Shown piece by piece: positions 10,872-21,714 of a stretch of DNA of 64,000 nucleotides (position 1 is its first letter; each line of letters starts with the position of its first letter). A program made the translations under genes and the position numbers. A model generated the notes under the pieces. It was not told where the DNA came from, did no database searches, and saw nothing but the letters and a program-made list of their open reading frames with translations. The stretch is from Pegoplata infirma (taxonomy: Eukaryota > Arthropoda > Insecta > Diptera > Anthomyiidae), in NCBI GenBank assembly GCA_963921195.1, contig OY992537.1:80613287-80677286 (forward strand). Reading direction: 5' to 3'.

Positions 10872-11676
10872 GCACGAATAATGACTTTTTTCGAATTTCG
10901 TCGATCGCCGAGAAAATTATGGTTCGTTTTGGTCTAAAAACTTTATGTTTAAATTTTTAGCCAATTCGGAAAAAATTAATGCGTGCCTTTGGGGGGTTAA
11001 AGTTTTGCCCAAAACAAATTTTTTTCCCATACAAACCAAAACATTGTTTTCGATTTTTTATTTTTTGTTTGTCTATTTTTTTGCTTGATTAGTTTATTAA
11101 CGGCAAAAATTTTCATTTTGGTGGGATAAACCCTTACAATTCAAAATTGAGTTCGAAAAAAATTTAGGTCCTTTTTTTTTAGTTTTGACTTGAAAAGCTT
11201 TTAGCTGAGATGTTGCTTTTAATGATACATGTCCCCAAAAAAATATGTTTCCTATCTGTGACATCTATATCGTGTTTTGAAATGTATAAAAAAAAAAATG
11301 CGTCTATACTCTTTATTCAAAATTTATGTTTTATCATAAAAAATCACTTTTGCCGAGTGCTTGGCAAAACGGCCCTAAATTTTCTTTTTCGAAATCAATT
11401 TTGAAGTGGAGGGGTTTATTCCACCAAAATGAAATTTTTAGTCGTTAATAAATTAATCAAGCAAAATAATAAACAAACAAAAAAATTAAAAAATCGAAAA
11501 AAAAAAATTTTGGTTTATATGAGAAAAAAAAAATTTTTGGGGCAAAACTTTAACCCCCCAAAGGCACGGGTTAATTTTGTCCGATTTGGCTAAAGATTTA
11601 AACATAGAGTTTTTAAACGAAAACGAATCATAATTTGCTCAGCGATCTACGAAATTCAAAATGTCATTATTCGTGT
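10872..11676. mobile_element. Foldback element related to copy 1 at 4.8 kb
   Basis: The arms run from CACGAATAATGAC (about 10873) inward and are mirrored by GTCATTATTCGTG (up to about 11675). Shared blocks include the GCCTTTGGGGGGTTAAAGTT type and its complement AACTTTAACCCCCCAAAGGC. The inner part shares TGTTGCTTTTAATGATACAT and TCTGTGACATCT with the 4.8-kb element. No protein is encoded. Confidence 0.8.
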
Positions 11677-11689
11677 CACCCTAGTGGTC

Positions 11690-11985
11690 ACATACATACG
11701 TCCAATTTTGTTCAAACCTGATTTTTTAGTAAAATGTTGGGCTTTTTATGATATTTTTACATCTTGACTGCCAACTTCGCTTCAACGAGAAGCTACTTGC
11801 AGGGTTGTAGTGTTTGACCGGCCCCCATTAATTTTTAGTCCCCAACATTCCTTCTAAACAAACCTCCACCTTATCTCCACGTTGACGAGTCAAATGTATG
11901 ATCGACCTCCAATATTTTTTCAATACAAACATTTTCTCAGAAAATACCTAACCTCAATCTTCAACCCCTAAGATGGTCCCAATTA
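11690..11985. other. Intergenic DNA, nothing recognised
   Basis: No frame, hairpin or repeat partner was recognised between the foldback and the degenerate MITE. Confidence 0.4.
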
Positions 11986-11987
11986 GA

Positions 11988-12395
11988 CATCGGTACATGA
12001 GCAGATTAGTGCGTGACTAATGTGAAACTGAGATTGAATGAAACTCAATTTTACTCACGTGATTGTGAGGGAGTGTGAGTGGAAAACAAATTGTGTTAGA
12101 GAATGTGAGTAAGTAAGATTTTTGCGTGAGTGAGTATGCATTAGCTTATTTTCTGGCCAGAAAAAAATTTTTGTTAAATTTAACTAAACAGGAATAAACA
12201 TTTTACAAAATTTAGATAAACTTAAATTTCTTCTAGAAAAAAAACAACAACAAAAATTGATAAATATGTCAAACTTACAACTAAGGCAAAAAATTTTGAA
12301 ATTATTTTTTTTTTTTTAATAAATAAGAGTTTCTTGAGTGTGAGTCAAAGAGAGTGTGAGTGAAGGTTGTGTGAGTTGTGTCACATTAAGACCGA
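11988..12395 (-). mobile_element. Degenerate copy of the hAT-type MITE
   Basis: The left end (ACATGAGCAGATTAG, then ACTCACGTGATTGTGAG) is the reverse complement of the right end of the intact MITE at 59.57-60.17 kb. The interior holds GTGAGTGAGTATG-like runs and ends in GAGTGTGAGTGAAGG. The terminal GAGATGGGC motif has decayed to GACATCGGT, and no target duplication is visible. The copy is old or truncated. Confidence 0.6.
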
Positions 12396-12503
12396 ATTTA
12401 CATTTGGCAATTTTAATTTCGGCAATTCTGATTTTGTTGTGTATCAGAAAGAGAGAAAAGTGTCTTACCTCTCTCTCTGGACATACACTTTTTACTGGAC
12501 ATA

Positions 12504-12909
12504 CACTAAGAAAATTATGTCATTAACTGTTTGTAGGTTATTTTAAAAAGTAATCAGTAAAGTTATTTTAATAGAAAATCACTTATTTTATAAAGGATTT
12601 AATTTTCTAACTGTTTCTGTAGTTTAAAAAATATACAATTTACTGTCATAAAAATAAATTTTCTGTTACATTTATTTTCGGCAGTAAAAAATTCATAATT
12701 CATTCAAAGTTCCATAGTTTTACAGTTTTTCAATACAAAATAAAAGAATATTCAGTAGTTTTTTAATGTTTTTGTTAGTCATTAAATTAATATTTAAAAT
12801 TGACTGTAATGTGTTTTTATTTTAATTGAAAAAACAGTGGAATGGTTTTTAAATTTCATTTGTTTTAAGTGAATATTAACTGGAATTTACCCACATAATT
12901 TTTTGAGTG
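12504..12909. mobile_element. Mariner-like MITE with TA target duplication
   Basis: The element starts CACTAAGAAAATTATGT and ends ACATAATTTTTTGAGTG, imperfect terminal inverted repeats of 17 bp. It is flanked on both sides by TA (12502-12503 and 12910-12911), the duplication typical of Tc1/mariner elements. It is 406 bp long and has no coding frame. A second, more diverged member of similar size lies at 22913-23296. Confidence 0.65.
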
Positions 12910-12911
12910 TA

Positions 12912-13345
12912 CCTGCCCACTTTCTACACTTCCCAAGAAAGCACCCATACAAAATTAAATTTGTTTTCAAAATATTTGGCGAAATTTAAAAATGTGAATG
13001 TGAAGGGATTTTTTGGTTTTAGGGCGTGGTCGTGGAAAAAAATTATTGATGAGAATTATAAAATGGACTACAATTAGATTCCCGGATATGAAAATAATAA
13101 AATAATGAAGTTTAAGCTGGTAAAGTAAAATAATAGTGAAAATGAACATAAACAGTTTCAAATTATGCAAAAACAAACTTTATTGAATTTTGTCACAGTT
13201 TTCTTTTTAATTTGAGATAGTTTCTGCTTGATTTGAAATATTATTTTCTTATTGAAAAACAAAATTACCTGACTGCTTCTAGTGCTTCATTTTCTACATT
13301 TTGTGCCCAAAGCGGACAAACTGTGGGAAATTCAGTTTATGTTGT
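12912..13345. other. Intergenic DNA, nothing recognised
   Basis: AT-rich sequence with no protein-like frame. The phrase GGGCGTGGT (about 13023) also occurs near 27000, next to another MITE-like end, but no boundary could be set. Confidence 0.4.
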
Positions 13346-13349
13346 GTCT

Positions 13350-15285
13350 GGGTCATTATTAGTGAAATCAATCATGAATATTTTTGACCCCCTCCGATAT
13401 TGTCCAAATTTGGTTAAGTTCTTACACTACGTAAAAAACTAACAAAAGCTAATTTTGAGCCCTCTAAGTACACAGGGGCCGAAAATACGAAGGGTCAAAA
13501 TGTCCCCCAAAATCTACCAGTAGCGACACTTTACACCGTAAAAACTTAAAAAAACCCATTTTGGGTTTGTTTTGAAGCACATAATATGCTCTACAAGACC
13601 TACCGTAACCAAAAAATTTTCGAAAAAAAATAAGGGTTACCTCCCGTATTTTAAGGTCGTGATAAAGGGAGGAGAAAATGGGGAGGATAGTATCCCCCGA
13701 TTTTTTTTTACTTAATAATCTTATAGAGAAAGTCCTAAAGAATATATTCTAAAATTTTTAAGTTGGGACAACAATGGGATCACTCAAAAACAAAATTTTT
13801 TACAATTTCCCCTAAAATCTCTAAATCGCAACAATCTTGAACCTTAAAAATTTAATATCATAAGTGTAGCTACAGAGCCCATTTTTGTTTGTTTTAAAGC
13901 TTATAGTACGCTCTACAATACCTATCTTAACCAAAAAATTTTAGAAAAAAAGGAAGGGTGCCCCCCTTATTTAAAGGTCGTGACAAAGGGAGGAGCAAGT
14001 GGGGGGAAAGTATCCCCCGAGTTTTTTTTTACTTGATATTCTCAAAGTGCAAGTCCTAATGAACATATCCTAAAATTTTTATGTTGGGACAACAATCAGA
14101 TCGACCAAAATTAAAATTTTTCACAATTTCCCCCAAAATCTCCAAATCGCGACACTCTTGCACATTACAAATTTAATATCGTGGACTGTATTGTAGCTAC
14201 AAAGTCCATTTTTGGCTTGTTTAAAGCTCTTAATATGCCCTACAATATTAATATCACAAAAAAAAAAAAAAATAAAAAAATGAGGGGTGCCTCTTGTATT
14301 AAAAGATCGTGGCAAGGGGTGGGGGAAATTAGGGGACAGTATCCCCCAATTTTTTTTCATCTTGTTTTTTTTTTAAAGAGTAAGTTCTAGAGAGCATATC
14401 CTGAAATTTTTATCTTGGGAGTCCAATGGGAGGCGCAAGAATGTCGCGATTTGTTGATTTTGGGGGAAAATTTTGATTTTGGTCGACCCCATTGTTGTCC
14501 CAACATAAACATTGTTGACTATGTTTATTAGGACTTGCACTTTGAGAATACCAAGTAAAAAAAAAAATCGGGGGATACATTCCCCCATTTCCTCCACCCT
14601 TTCCCACGACCTTCAAATAAGGGAGTCACCAATTCCTTTTTTTGTAAATTTTTTTGGTTTTGGTATTTCTTGTAGAGCGTGTTATAAGCTTTAAAACAAA
14701 AAAAAAATGGGCTCTGTAGCTACAAAAGCACTTATGATATAAAATTTTTAATGTTAAAGAGTGTTAGGATTTGGAGATTTTGGGGAAAATTGTGAAAAAT
14801 TTTGATTTTGAACGATCCCATTGTTGTCCCAACACAAAAATTTTAGAATATATTCTTTAGAACTTTTTTTCAAAGATCAGCAAGTAAAAAAAAAAAATCG
14901 GGGTATACAATCCTCCCCATTTTCTCCTCCGTATATCACGACCTTAAAATAAGGGAGGTAACCCTTATTTTTTTGTCGAAAATTTTTTGGTTATGGAAGG
15001 TCTTGTAGAGCATATTATGAGCTTCAAAACAAGCCAAAAATGGGCTTTCTAGCTAAAATAGAACCAACGATATTAAGTTTTTACGGTGCAAAGTGTCTCG
15101 ACTGGGAGATTTTGGGGGAAATTTTGACCCTCCGTGTTTTCGCCCACTGTTTACTTAGAGGGCTGAAAATAAATGTGTGTCAGTTTATCACTTAGTGTTA
15201 CAACTAAACCAAATTTCATCAAAATCGGAGGGTGTCACGAAAATTTTTAGCTATTTTTGATTGATTTCACTAAGACTGACCCGTC
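13350..15285. mobile_element. Foldback element with three tandem units per arm
   Basis: The outer ends pair: GTGAAATCAATCATGAATAT near 13360 against ATTGATTTCACTAAGACTGA near 15270. Each arm is itself a short tandem array of about 310-bp units. The marker CCCCCAAAATCT-type occurs at about 13503, 13806 and 14127 on the left. Its complement GATTTTGGGGG-type occurs at about 14455, 14777 and 15106 on the right. Other unit marks are GTAGAGC-TATTA, AAGGTCGTGA and GTATCCCCCGA. The turn lies near 14430. The element is about 1.9 kb with no coding capacity. This resembles the logic of Drosophila FB elements (inverted repeats made of subrepeats), but the unit is far longer and no sequence kinship is claimed. 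Confidence 0.85.
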
Positions 15286-15344
15286 TTTCAATAAGTGGAT
15301 TTATTGTCGGAACAATCTTATTTAGTTTAAAATAATTATTTTAA

Positions 15345-15515
15345 CAGGGACAAAACAAGTTTGGAATATTTTTTTTTATAATCTACATTAAATTAGCAAC
15401 TAACTATTTATATCTTTTTTCATTTTCCAAAAATTTATATTATTTTTTTCGGATAAAAATTGCTAATTTAACGTAGATAATGAAAAAAAATCCAAATTTG
15501 TTTTGGCTTGTTACA
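15345..15515. repeat. Short inverted repeat (hairpin)
   Basis: The left arm, with ATAATCTACATTAAATTAGC, is mirrored by GCTAATTTAACGTAGATAAT. The outer parts ACAAGTTTGGA and TCCAAATTTGT also pair. Total length is about 170 bp. It is probably a small foldback or MITE remnant. Confidence 0.65.
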
Positions 15516-16335
15516 TTACATAACTTTTCAGACGAAAGCTGATCTTTTGAACTCATTTCTCGTAAACCATCCACCAAATGAATGAAAAACCCATTTTCCA
15601 GTAATGTCCAACAAAATTTTAATGTTCACCCTAACGCAAGGATATTAAAATATATAGATTTTACAGTTTTTTTTCGAAATTCTACAGCAGAATTTGCTGG
15701 CAAAATAATAAAAGCATAGTTTTTCTTAAATTTTATAGATATTTTATTTAAAGTGTATTATTCAAAACTTAATAAACGTAAAAATAAAACATTAATTGAG
15801 TCATCAAAAATATATTATATCATAACTTTTTTATAAATAAATATTAAATAAATACACGATGTTTTCTCATAGGCCAAAGTACTGTAGAGTTGTCTAAAAA
15901 TAAAGCAATTAAAAATTAAAATTCCACTTGGAAATTCATACAAACGTGGATCCAGTTAAGTGGAACTGGAAAAATATAGAATAGAGCAATTTTTCTATTT
16001 AAAAAATCTTCAAGATTCGGATAATTTTTTTTGTAGGAAAAGTTTTTTAAAATCCAAGATTTTTTTTTATAGAAAAAATGTTTAAGAATTGTCTTTCTGA
16101 GATTTTTTCTATTTGGAAAATCTTTCAAAATATAAACTTTTTTAATAAGAAGATTCTAATAATTTTTCTATAGGAGATGTGTCTAAGAACCTGTAAAATT
16201 TCTAGGGTAATTGTGGCTTACAATTGGTCTATAGAAATAAGTCTATGATCCCGATAATTTTTCTATATGAAAAATATTTCAGAATCTATAAAATTGCCTT
16301 TTTAATGTTTAATATTACTGATTGGTGATCGATTA
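15516..16335. other. Intergenic DNA, nothing recognised
   Basis: AT-rich sequence. From about 15990 it holds loosely repeated AAGATT / TTTTTCTATA phrases like those at 17.1-17.7 kb, too decayed to set a unit. Confidence 0.4.
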
Positions 16336-16339
16336 AAGT

Positions 16340-17085
16340 CAATCTATCAAAAATTCGGCCACTTGTTTTTTTTTATTTTTTAAGTTTAGATGTTTGTCCA
16401 TCCACACAAAAAAAATTCAGACACACGTTATTCTTTTTTTTTTCGAGAAAATCGCATTTGAATATTAAATTTTATAACAATTTTGTAATTTGCTTGTATT
16501 TTCTTGTTTTAACGTTGCGAATGAGTATTATTAATTTCATAAATATTACTCACACGCTCTGTTGAACCAAGAAAATACAAGCAAATTACAAAATTGTTAT
16601 AAAATTTAAAATTCAAATGCGATTTTCTCGAAAAATTGTTATGAAATTTAAAATTCAAATGCAATTTTCTCAAAAAAAAAAACGAAAAACGCGTGTCTGA
16701 ATTTTTTTATGTGGATGAACAAAAATCTATACTTAAAAAAAAAATTAAAAAAAAAAATAGTGGCCGGATTTTTGATAAATTGGCTTTTTTAAAAAAATGG
16801 AAAATTTTAGAAAAATAAAATTTAATCGATAGCCCATACAAAACTATATAAGAATGTAAATTGTTAAGATGGTGGTGCATTCCGTTTTAATGTGATAAAT
16901 ATTTAATCAAGGCAACTCTCAACAAATTTGACCATTTTTCGCCTCCTAAGCCCAGTTTTTGAAAAATTGAAAAACCAAAAACGAAATTTTCTAAGTTCCA
17001 TATAGGACTATCCATACAACCTATTCAGAAGTTTACGGTAGACGTGTTTTTGTTCGCTGAACATTTGGTGTGGAATGCCTCCTAT
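16340..17085. mobile_element. Foldback element (GGCATTCCACAC family), left arm shortened
   Basis: The right arm is complete and ends TTTGGTGTGGAATGCCTCCT. It shares a run of matches with the arms at 40.57-41.59 kb: TATTTAATCAAGGCAACT, CTAAGCCCAGTTTTTGAAAA, CCATATAGGACTATCCATAC and ACCTATTCAGAAGTTTACGG. The central palindrome around GCGAATGAGTATTATTAATT is retained. The outer left arm is missing, so this is a deleted copy. Confidence 0.75.
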
Positions 17086-17104
17086 ATGAATTTATTTTTT
17101 TCAA

Positions 17105-17700
17105 AGAAATAATGTCGCAAATCTGAAGTTATTTCTATAAAAAGTCTTAGATTTTTGAACCATTTCTAAGACTCTTAAATTTTTTTTTATATTTTGAGAT
17201 AATTTTCTATAGAAAAAGAATTAGATTTTGCAACAAGTTTTCTTAAGCAAAATTCACAGAGAAAAAGTAAAAAACATTTTTTTCCATAGATAAAGTCTCA
17301 GATTCTAAGACATTTTTTCTACAAAAAGGTCTCAGATTCTGAGAAATTTTTTATAAAGAAAAAGTTTCAGATTCTGAGAAATTTTTTATAAAGAAAAAGT
17401 TTCAGATTCTGAGGCATTTTTTCTAAAGAAAAAGTCTCAGATTCTGAGAAATTTTTTCTATAAAAAAAGTCTCATATTTTCTTTAAAAAAAAAGTCTTTG
17501 ATTTAGACGCATTTTTGCTATAGAAAAAGTCTCAGATTCAGAGACTTTTTTCTGAAGTCAAATCTCAGAATCTGAAATAATTTTTCGATATGAAAATTCT
17601 CAGATTTTGATACATTTTTCTATAGAAAAGGCATAAGGAATTTTGTCTACAGAAAAACATTTATAATCTGAGGATATTTTTATAGAAAAAGTTTAACCCT
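17105..17700. repeat. Degenerate tandem repeat of a TCTCAGATTCTGAGA motif
   Basis: Repeats of roughly 45-60 bp alternate a palindromic core (CAGATTCTGAG) with a second one (TTTTTCTATAGAAAAA). The clearest copies lie at 17280-17480. A related tract sits at 60.58-61.02 kb. The unit length drifts, so this is an old array. No coding frame. Confidence 0.8.
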
Positions 17701-19194
17701 CCTGCTACATCTTCCATAATTATGTAGATATAAAGCAGCAAACATTTTTTACATTTTCCAACAGATTTTTTTTTTTTTTTTTTATTTTTATTATTTTCTT
17801 CAGACTTGACTTTTTTCCCGAATTCGGGAAAATTGATGAAAAATTGTCGATATATTGATTAATTGATTTTAAAGTGATAATCGGATTGTGAAATGTCATT
17901 AATTAAATACCAAATAAAAATTAAAATTTGTTCTGGACATATTTTTTCTTTAGTACAATCGCTGTTTAAAAAAATTAGAAAAGTTAGCAATATCTCGAAA
18001 ACTTTTACACGTGAAATTTTTGGACTTAATTTTTGGATTTAGCGTAAGATTTTACATGGAAAATCAATGCAAAATGTAGTGTGTAAACTAGCGTAACCAA
18101 TTAATGTAACCAAAAAGCAAATAATTTTGTCGCTTATAAGCGAGCTAGGAATGGGCTATTTCTTTGCTTCTTTAAAAGCTTTAAAAGATTAGAAGTTGAC
18201 TCCAATGACATCGGCATGTTATAGTAATGAACTTTGAAGTTAAAATATTATTTCATCCGTATTCTATTCTAACCTCTTAAGTTTGTTACTTGGTAGTTGA
18301 CGCTTTTGCTGGGGTACGTATAAGTAATATCTTTAGTATTAACAAATACGTATACGCATTGATGCATTTTAATTTAATTATCTTATATTTTTTTAAATCG
18401 TAAATTTTTTTATATTTTAAGTCCACTTTAATATTTCTGCTATAGTAAAACCAATAACTGCAAACATTTATAGTTGAAATAGTTATGATGATTGTACGAC
18501 ACTCAATCCATTTGGTTTGGTATTTGTTTGCTCTTTTGGTGGTTGTATTTTATGCATGCATCAACAAGCACTGTCGTAAATTTCGTTTTTTTGAAATTCA
18601 TACATGTTATAAATGTGTGGGCTCTGTATATAAAATTAAGTCTATAAAAATATCCTTAAAAACGAATATATTTATTTAAATATTTACAAACAAGATTATA
18701 GAATTATATTTTTTGTGTTTTTGTTATTGTCAATGATAGTTTTTATTATCATGTATAATTAAAATATTTAAGTATCTCTGTTCAGTTCTATGAAATGAGT
18801 ATTGAAAAAGAATATTGTTTAAAAAGAGTGATTATAAAAATATTTTTTAATGATTATTATAAATGAAAATCGATGCATTATATTTACTGGTATTTTCAAA
18901 AGGAATAAATTATTAAAATGTTAAGGCATTTTGGCAAAAAGAAAAAAGTTATGGCAAAAAAATATTTTGTGAAAAAAGTTGTTAAAAAAAATTGGTTGAA
19001 AATATTGTTGTCTTTGACGTCATAGAGTTTGAATTTACTTACAGTTTTTCTTGATGACTTTTTTTTTAATGTTTTCGCTGGTTAAAACAAGACATATCAC
19101 TAAAGTTAGGTTCCTACATAAGCAAAAATTTAAAATTCCCGAAAAATTTTCTAAACTCGTAAAGAATGCTATTTTAATTATTTAAAATTATTTG
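17701..19194. other. Intergenic DNA, nothing recognised
   Basis: AT-rich sequence without repeat partner found in the window. A 64-codon frame at 18485-18679 has a hydrophobic stretch near its start but no recognisable family and is not called. Confidence 0.45.
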
Positions 19195-19612
19195 TTATTC
19201 GATCTTTAAAATTTTTTTTTGAGTAAGATTATTCCAGCTCAAGGTCATATTTCATTTAATAATCATTACGATGACATAGTAAAAGTAACAATTTTCCAGA
19301 AACTATTTATAAAATTATTAAAATCACCTAATTGGGCCTATATTTGTTAATGTAAGTAAAAAACTTTCTTTACATATCCCAACGTTTCGTCAATTATTTT
19401 TTGACATCCTCATATCCTTTACATAAAACACAAACCATTTAACACAAACAATAGATAAATAGATAAAAAACACAGCTTAAAAATAAATATTACAGTCTAA
19501 TTAATTAAATTGCAACTCATTTGACAATCCTAATGATTAGTAAAAGAAATATGACCTTGAGCTAGAATAATCTTACTCAAAATAGAATTTTAAAGGTCGA
19601 AAAATTAATAAT
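19195..19612. mobile_element. Small foldback / MITE-like inverted repeat
   Basis: The left arm (GATCTTTAAAATTTTTTTTT, GAGTAAGATTATTCCAGCTC, AAGGTCATATTTC) is the inverted match of the right arm ending near 19612. Arms are about 75-80 bp and the total about 420 bp. A single arm with the same phrases (CGACCTTTAAAAT, TTATTCTAGCTCGAGGT) lies at 61.88-61.98 kb. Confidence 0.7.
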
Positions 19613-19854
19613 TTTTATTAATTTAAAAATTTAAACAGAATTTAAGCAAAAGGATAGCACGCCTGACCTTCTATTCATATTTTGCTTAAGAATGAATTCC
19701 ACAAAAGCAGTGAACATCTTACTTGAGTAAGAGATTTACTGTTAGTATGTATATGATAGAATGTAAAACAGTCTTTATATACGAAGGTTTGAATTTAATG
19801 GAGATGGTTTGGTTAGACATTTCGTTTGAAATTTAGAGCTGCTCGAGAAAAAGG

Positions 19855-21085
19855 GTATTTTTTGACCAGGTGTCTTAATTTTTTTTTTCATATTGTGTAT
19901 AAAGATACCTTATGGAACCATGTAAACATTCCCATTTACAGTTTAATTAAATTCCAAAAACTCGCGACTTTATTCGCGATTTTCATTTTGTAAAAATCAA
20001 AAAAAAATTGAAAAAGTGGTGTAGTTTGAAGAGCTATAACTTCTTAAGAAAATATCGGATTTCTATAATCAAAATTGAAATGGAAAGCTGGAGTCCTCTA
20101 ATTTTGATGAAAAAGTTAAAAGAAATTGTGTCAATAAAAAAAAGAATTTTTAATGCACTAAAAATATGCATTTGCATTTAATATGCATTTTTATGTTTAG
20201 CCATTTTTTGTGAATTTTTAGGTTTAAAGTAGAGGATTCTAGCTTTATATTTTAATTTTGATTATAGAAATCCGATATTTTTTTAAGGACTACGGCTCTT
20301 CAAAAATTCATTGAAAAACCATTTAGAATTTTCCAATGAACAATTTTCAAAGTATTTATGAACAAATTATTACAATTTATTAACTTTTTCATAATACTAA
20401 TATACTTTTTCATAGCATTTATGAAAAATGATTTTGTGATTTTTTCATAAATACTACGAAAAAGTTTATAAGTATTATGAAAAAGTTGTATGAATTTGTT
20501 CATAAATACTATGAAAGTCGTTCATTGGAATTTTTTTTTGTGTGCTTTCAAAATTTTAAAAAACAAAAAAAAATATCATTTTTTTTTTTTTAATTTTTGT
20601 ATGGAAAAAAATTAGAAAAATTAAAAAAAAAAATATTAAAAATATTAAAAACCCCTTGTGCCCTATGAAAATAATGACTTACTTTGTTTGTAAAAATACT
20701 GTACTTTAATAATATGTTAACTAAAAAAATCAAAAGGGGTAAAAGTTGACAAAAATGCACCCCAAAAATGCATTTGTATTTAGAATGCATTTTTTAATGA
20801 CACAATTTTGTTTGAACTTTTATGTGTAAAGAAGAGGACCTATGCTTTTTATTTTAATTTCGATTATAAAGGTCCGATATTTACTTAAGAGGTTAAAGCT
20901 CTTCAAACTACACCACAATTTAATTTTTTTGTGAGAATCGCGAATGAAAAATCGCGAATTAAACCGCGAGTTTTTTGGAATTTAATTAAACTGTAAATGG
21001 AAATGTCTAAATGGCTCCATAGCGCACCTGTGTTCATAAAATAAAATATCTGAAGACCCACGTCCAGGTGGCTAATCACGTAAAA
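19855..21085. mobile_element. Foldback element (CGCGA arms) with nested hairpin
   Basis: The left arm (19855-20190) carries TTTGACCAGGTGTCTT, AAACTCGCGACTTTATTCGC and GTGGTGTAGTTTGAAGAGCT. The right arm (20775-21085) carries the complements AGCTCTTCAAACTACACCAC, AATCGCGAATTAAACCGCGA and CCAGGTGG. A further partial arm copy lies at 20220-20310. The middle is interrupted by the small hairpin at 20331-20533. No coding capacity. Confidence 0.75.
20331..20533. mobile_element. 200-bp palindromic MITE-like hairpin
   Basis: The ends TTCCAATGAAC and GTTCATTGGAA are perfect inverted repeats. Inward, phrases such as AGTATTTATGAACAAATT pair with AATTTGTTCATAAATACT. It sits inside the 19.9-21.1 kb foldback. 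No clear target duplication was seen. Confidence 0.7.
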
Positions 21086-21328
21086 CGAAAACGATAGACG
21101 ATACATAAACGACATCAAAATACATATCGTTTTGAAGGGACATTTGAAAGTTTTTCTTTATTAAATTATTAAGGACTGAAACATTAAACAGAAACATTAA
21201 AAAAATTGGAAATATTTTCATTAGTTTAGGAACGACAAGGCTCCAAAAATCAACGATAGTTAACTATCGTTTTACGTGATCACAATCCAGATTTGTGGTT
21301 TTGTATCGTAAGTTTGACCGATATTAGA

Positions 21329-21421
21329 GCGTCCCGTCAAATTTAAATTTTCGAATTTGATGTTGTAATACCTGCCAAACGATGGCCACGTTAGAGCTGA
21401 TTGTGGGAAAATTTATAAACA
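21329..21421 (+). repeat. Solo arm of the 7.66-kb foldback family
   Basis: GCGTCCCGTCAAATTTAAAT through CCTGCCAAACGATGGCCACG and TTAGAGCTGATTGTGGGAAA matches the left arm at 7655-7750. It breaks off at about 21421. It is a truncated copy. Confidence 0.75.
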
Positions 21422-21714
21422 ATTTCGCAACGTCACACAGAGGGGTGAAATGCATCAAAAGTGGCGATTAATTCAAAAGATGAACTTTTACTTTCACAAC
21501 CGTGTTTGGTACCGGGTGAAAGAAGATAAAATTCAACATCACTAATGGCAAAAAAAAAAGTTGTTTACTTTATTTGCATTGTGTGTTTAAAGTTCAATAA
21601 TTATTATTATTTATGCGCGCATTGATTTAAAGTGAAAATTTTTATATTTCAAGTAATTATTTATTGTATTAAGGCCTCTAAAATTGAAAGTCTTATAATG
21701 GATCCTTCTACTTA

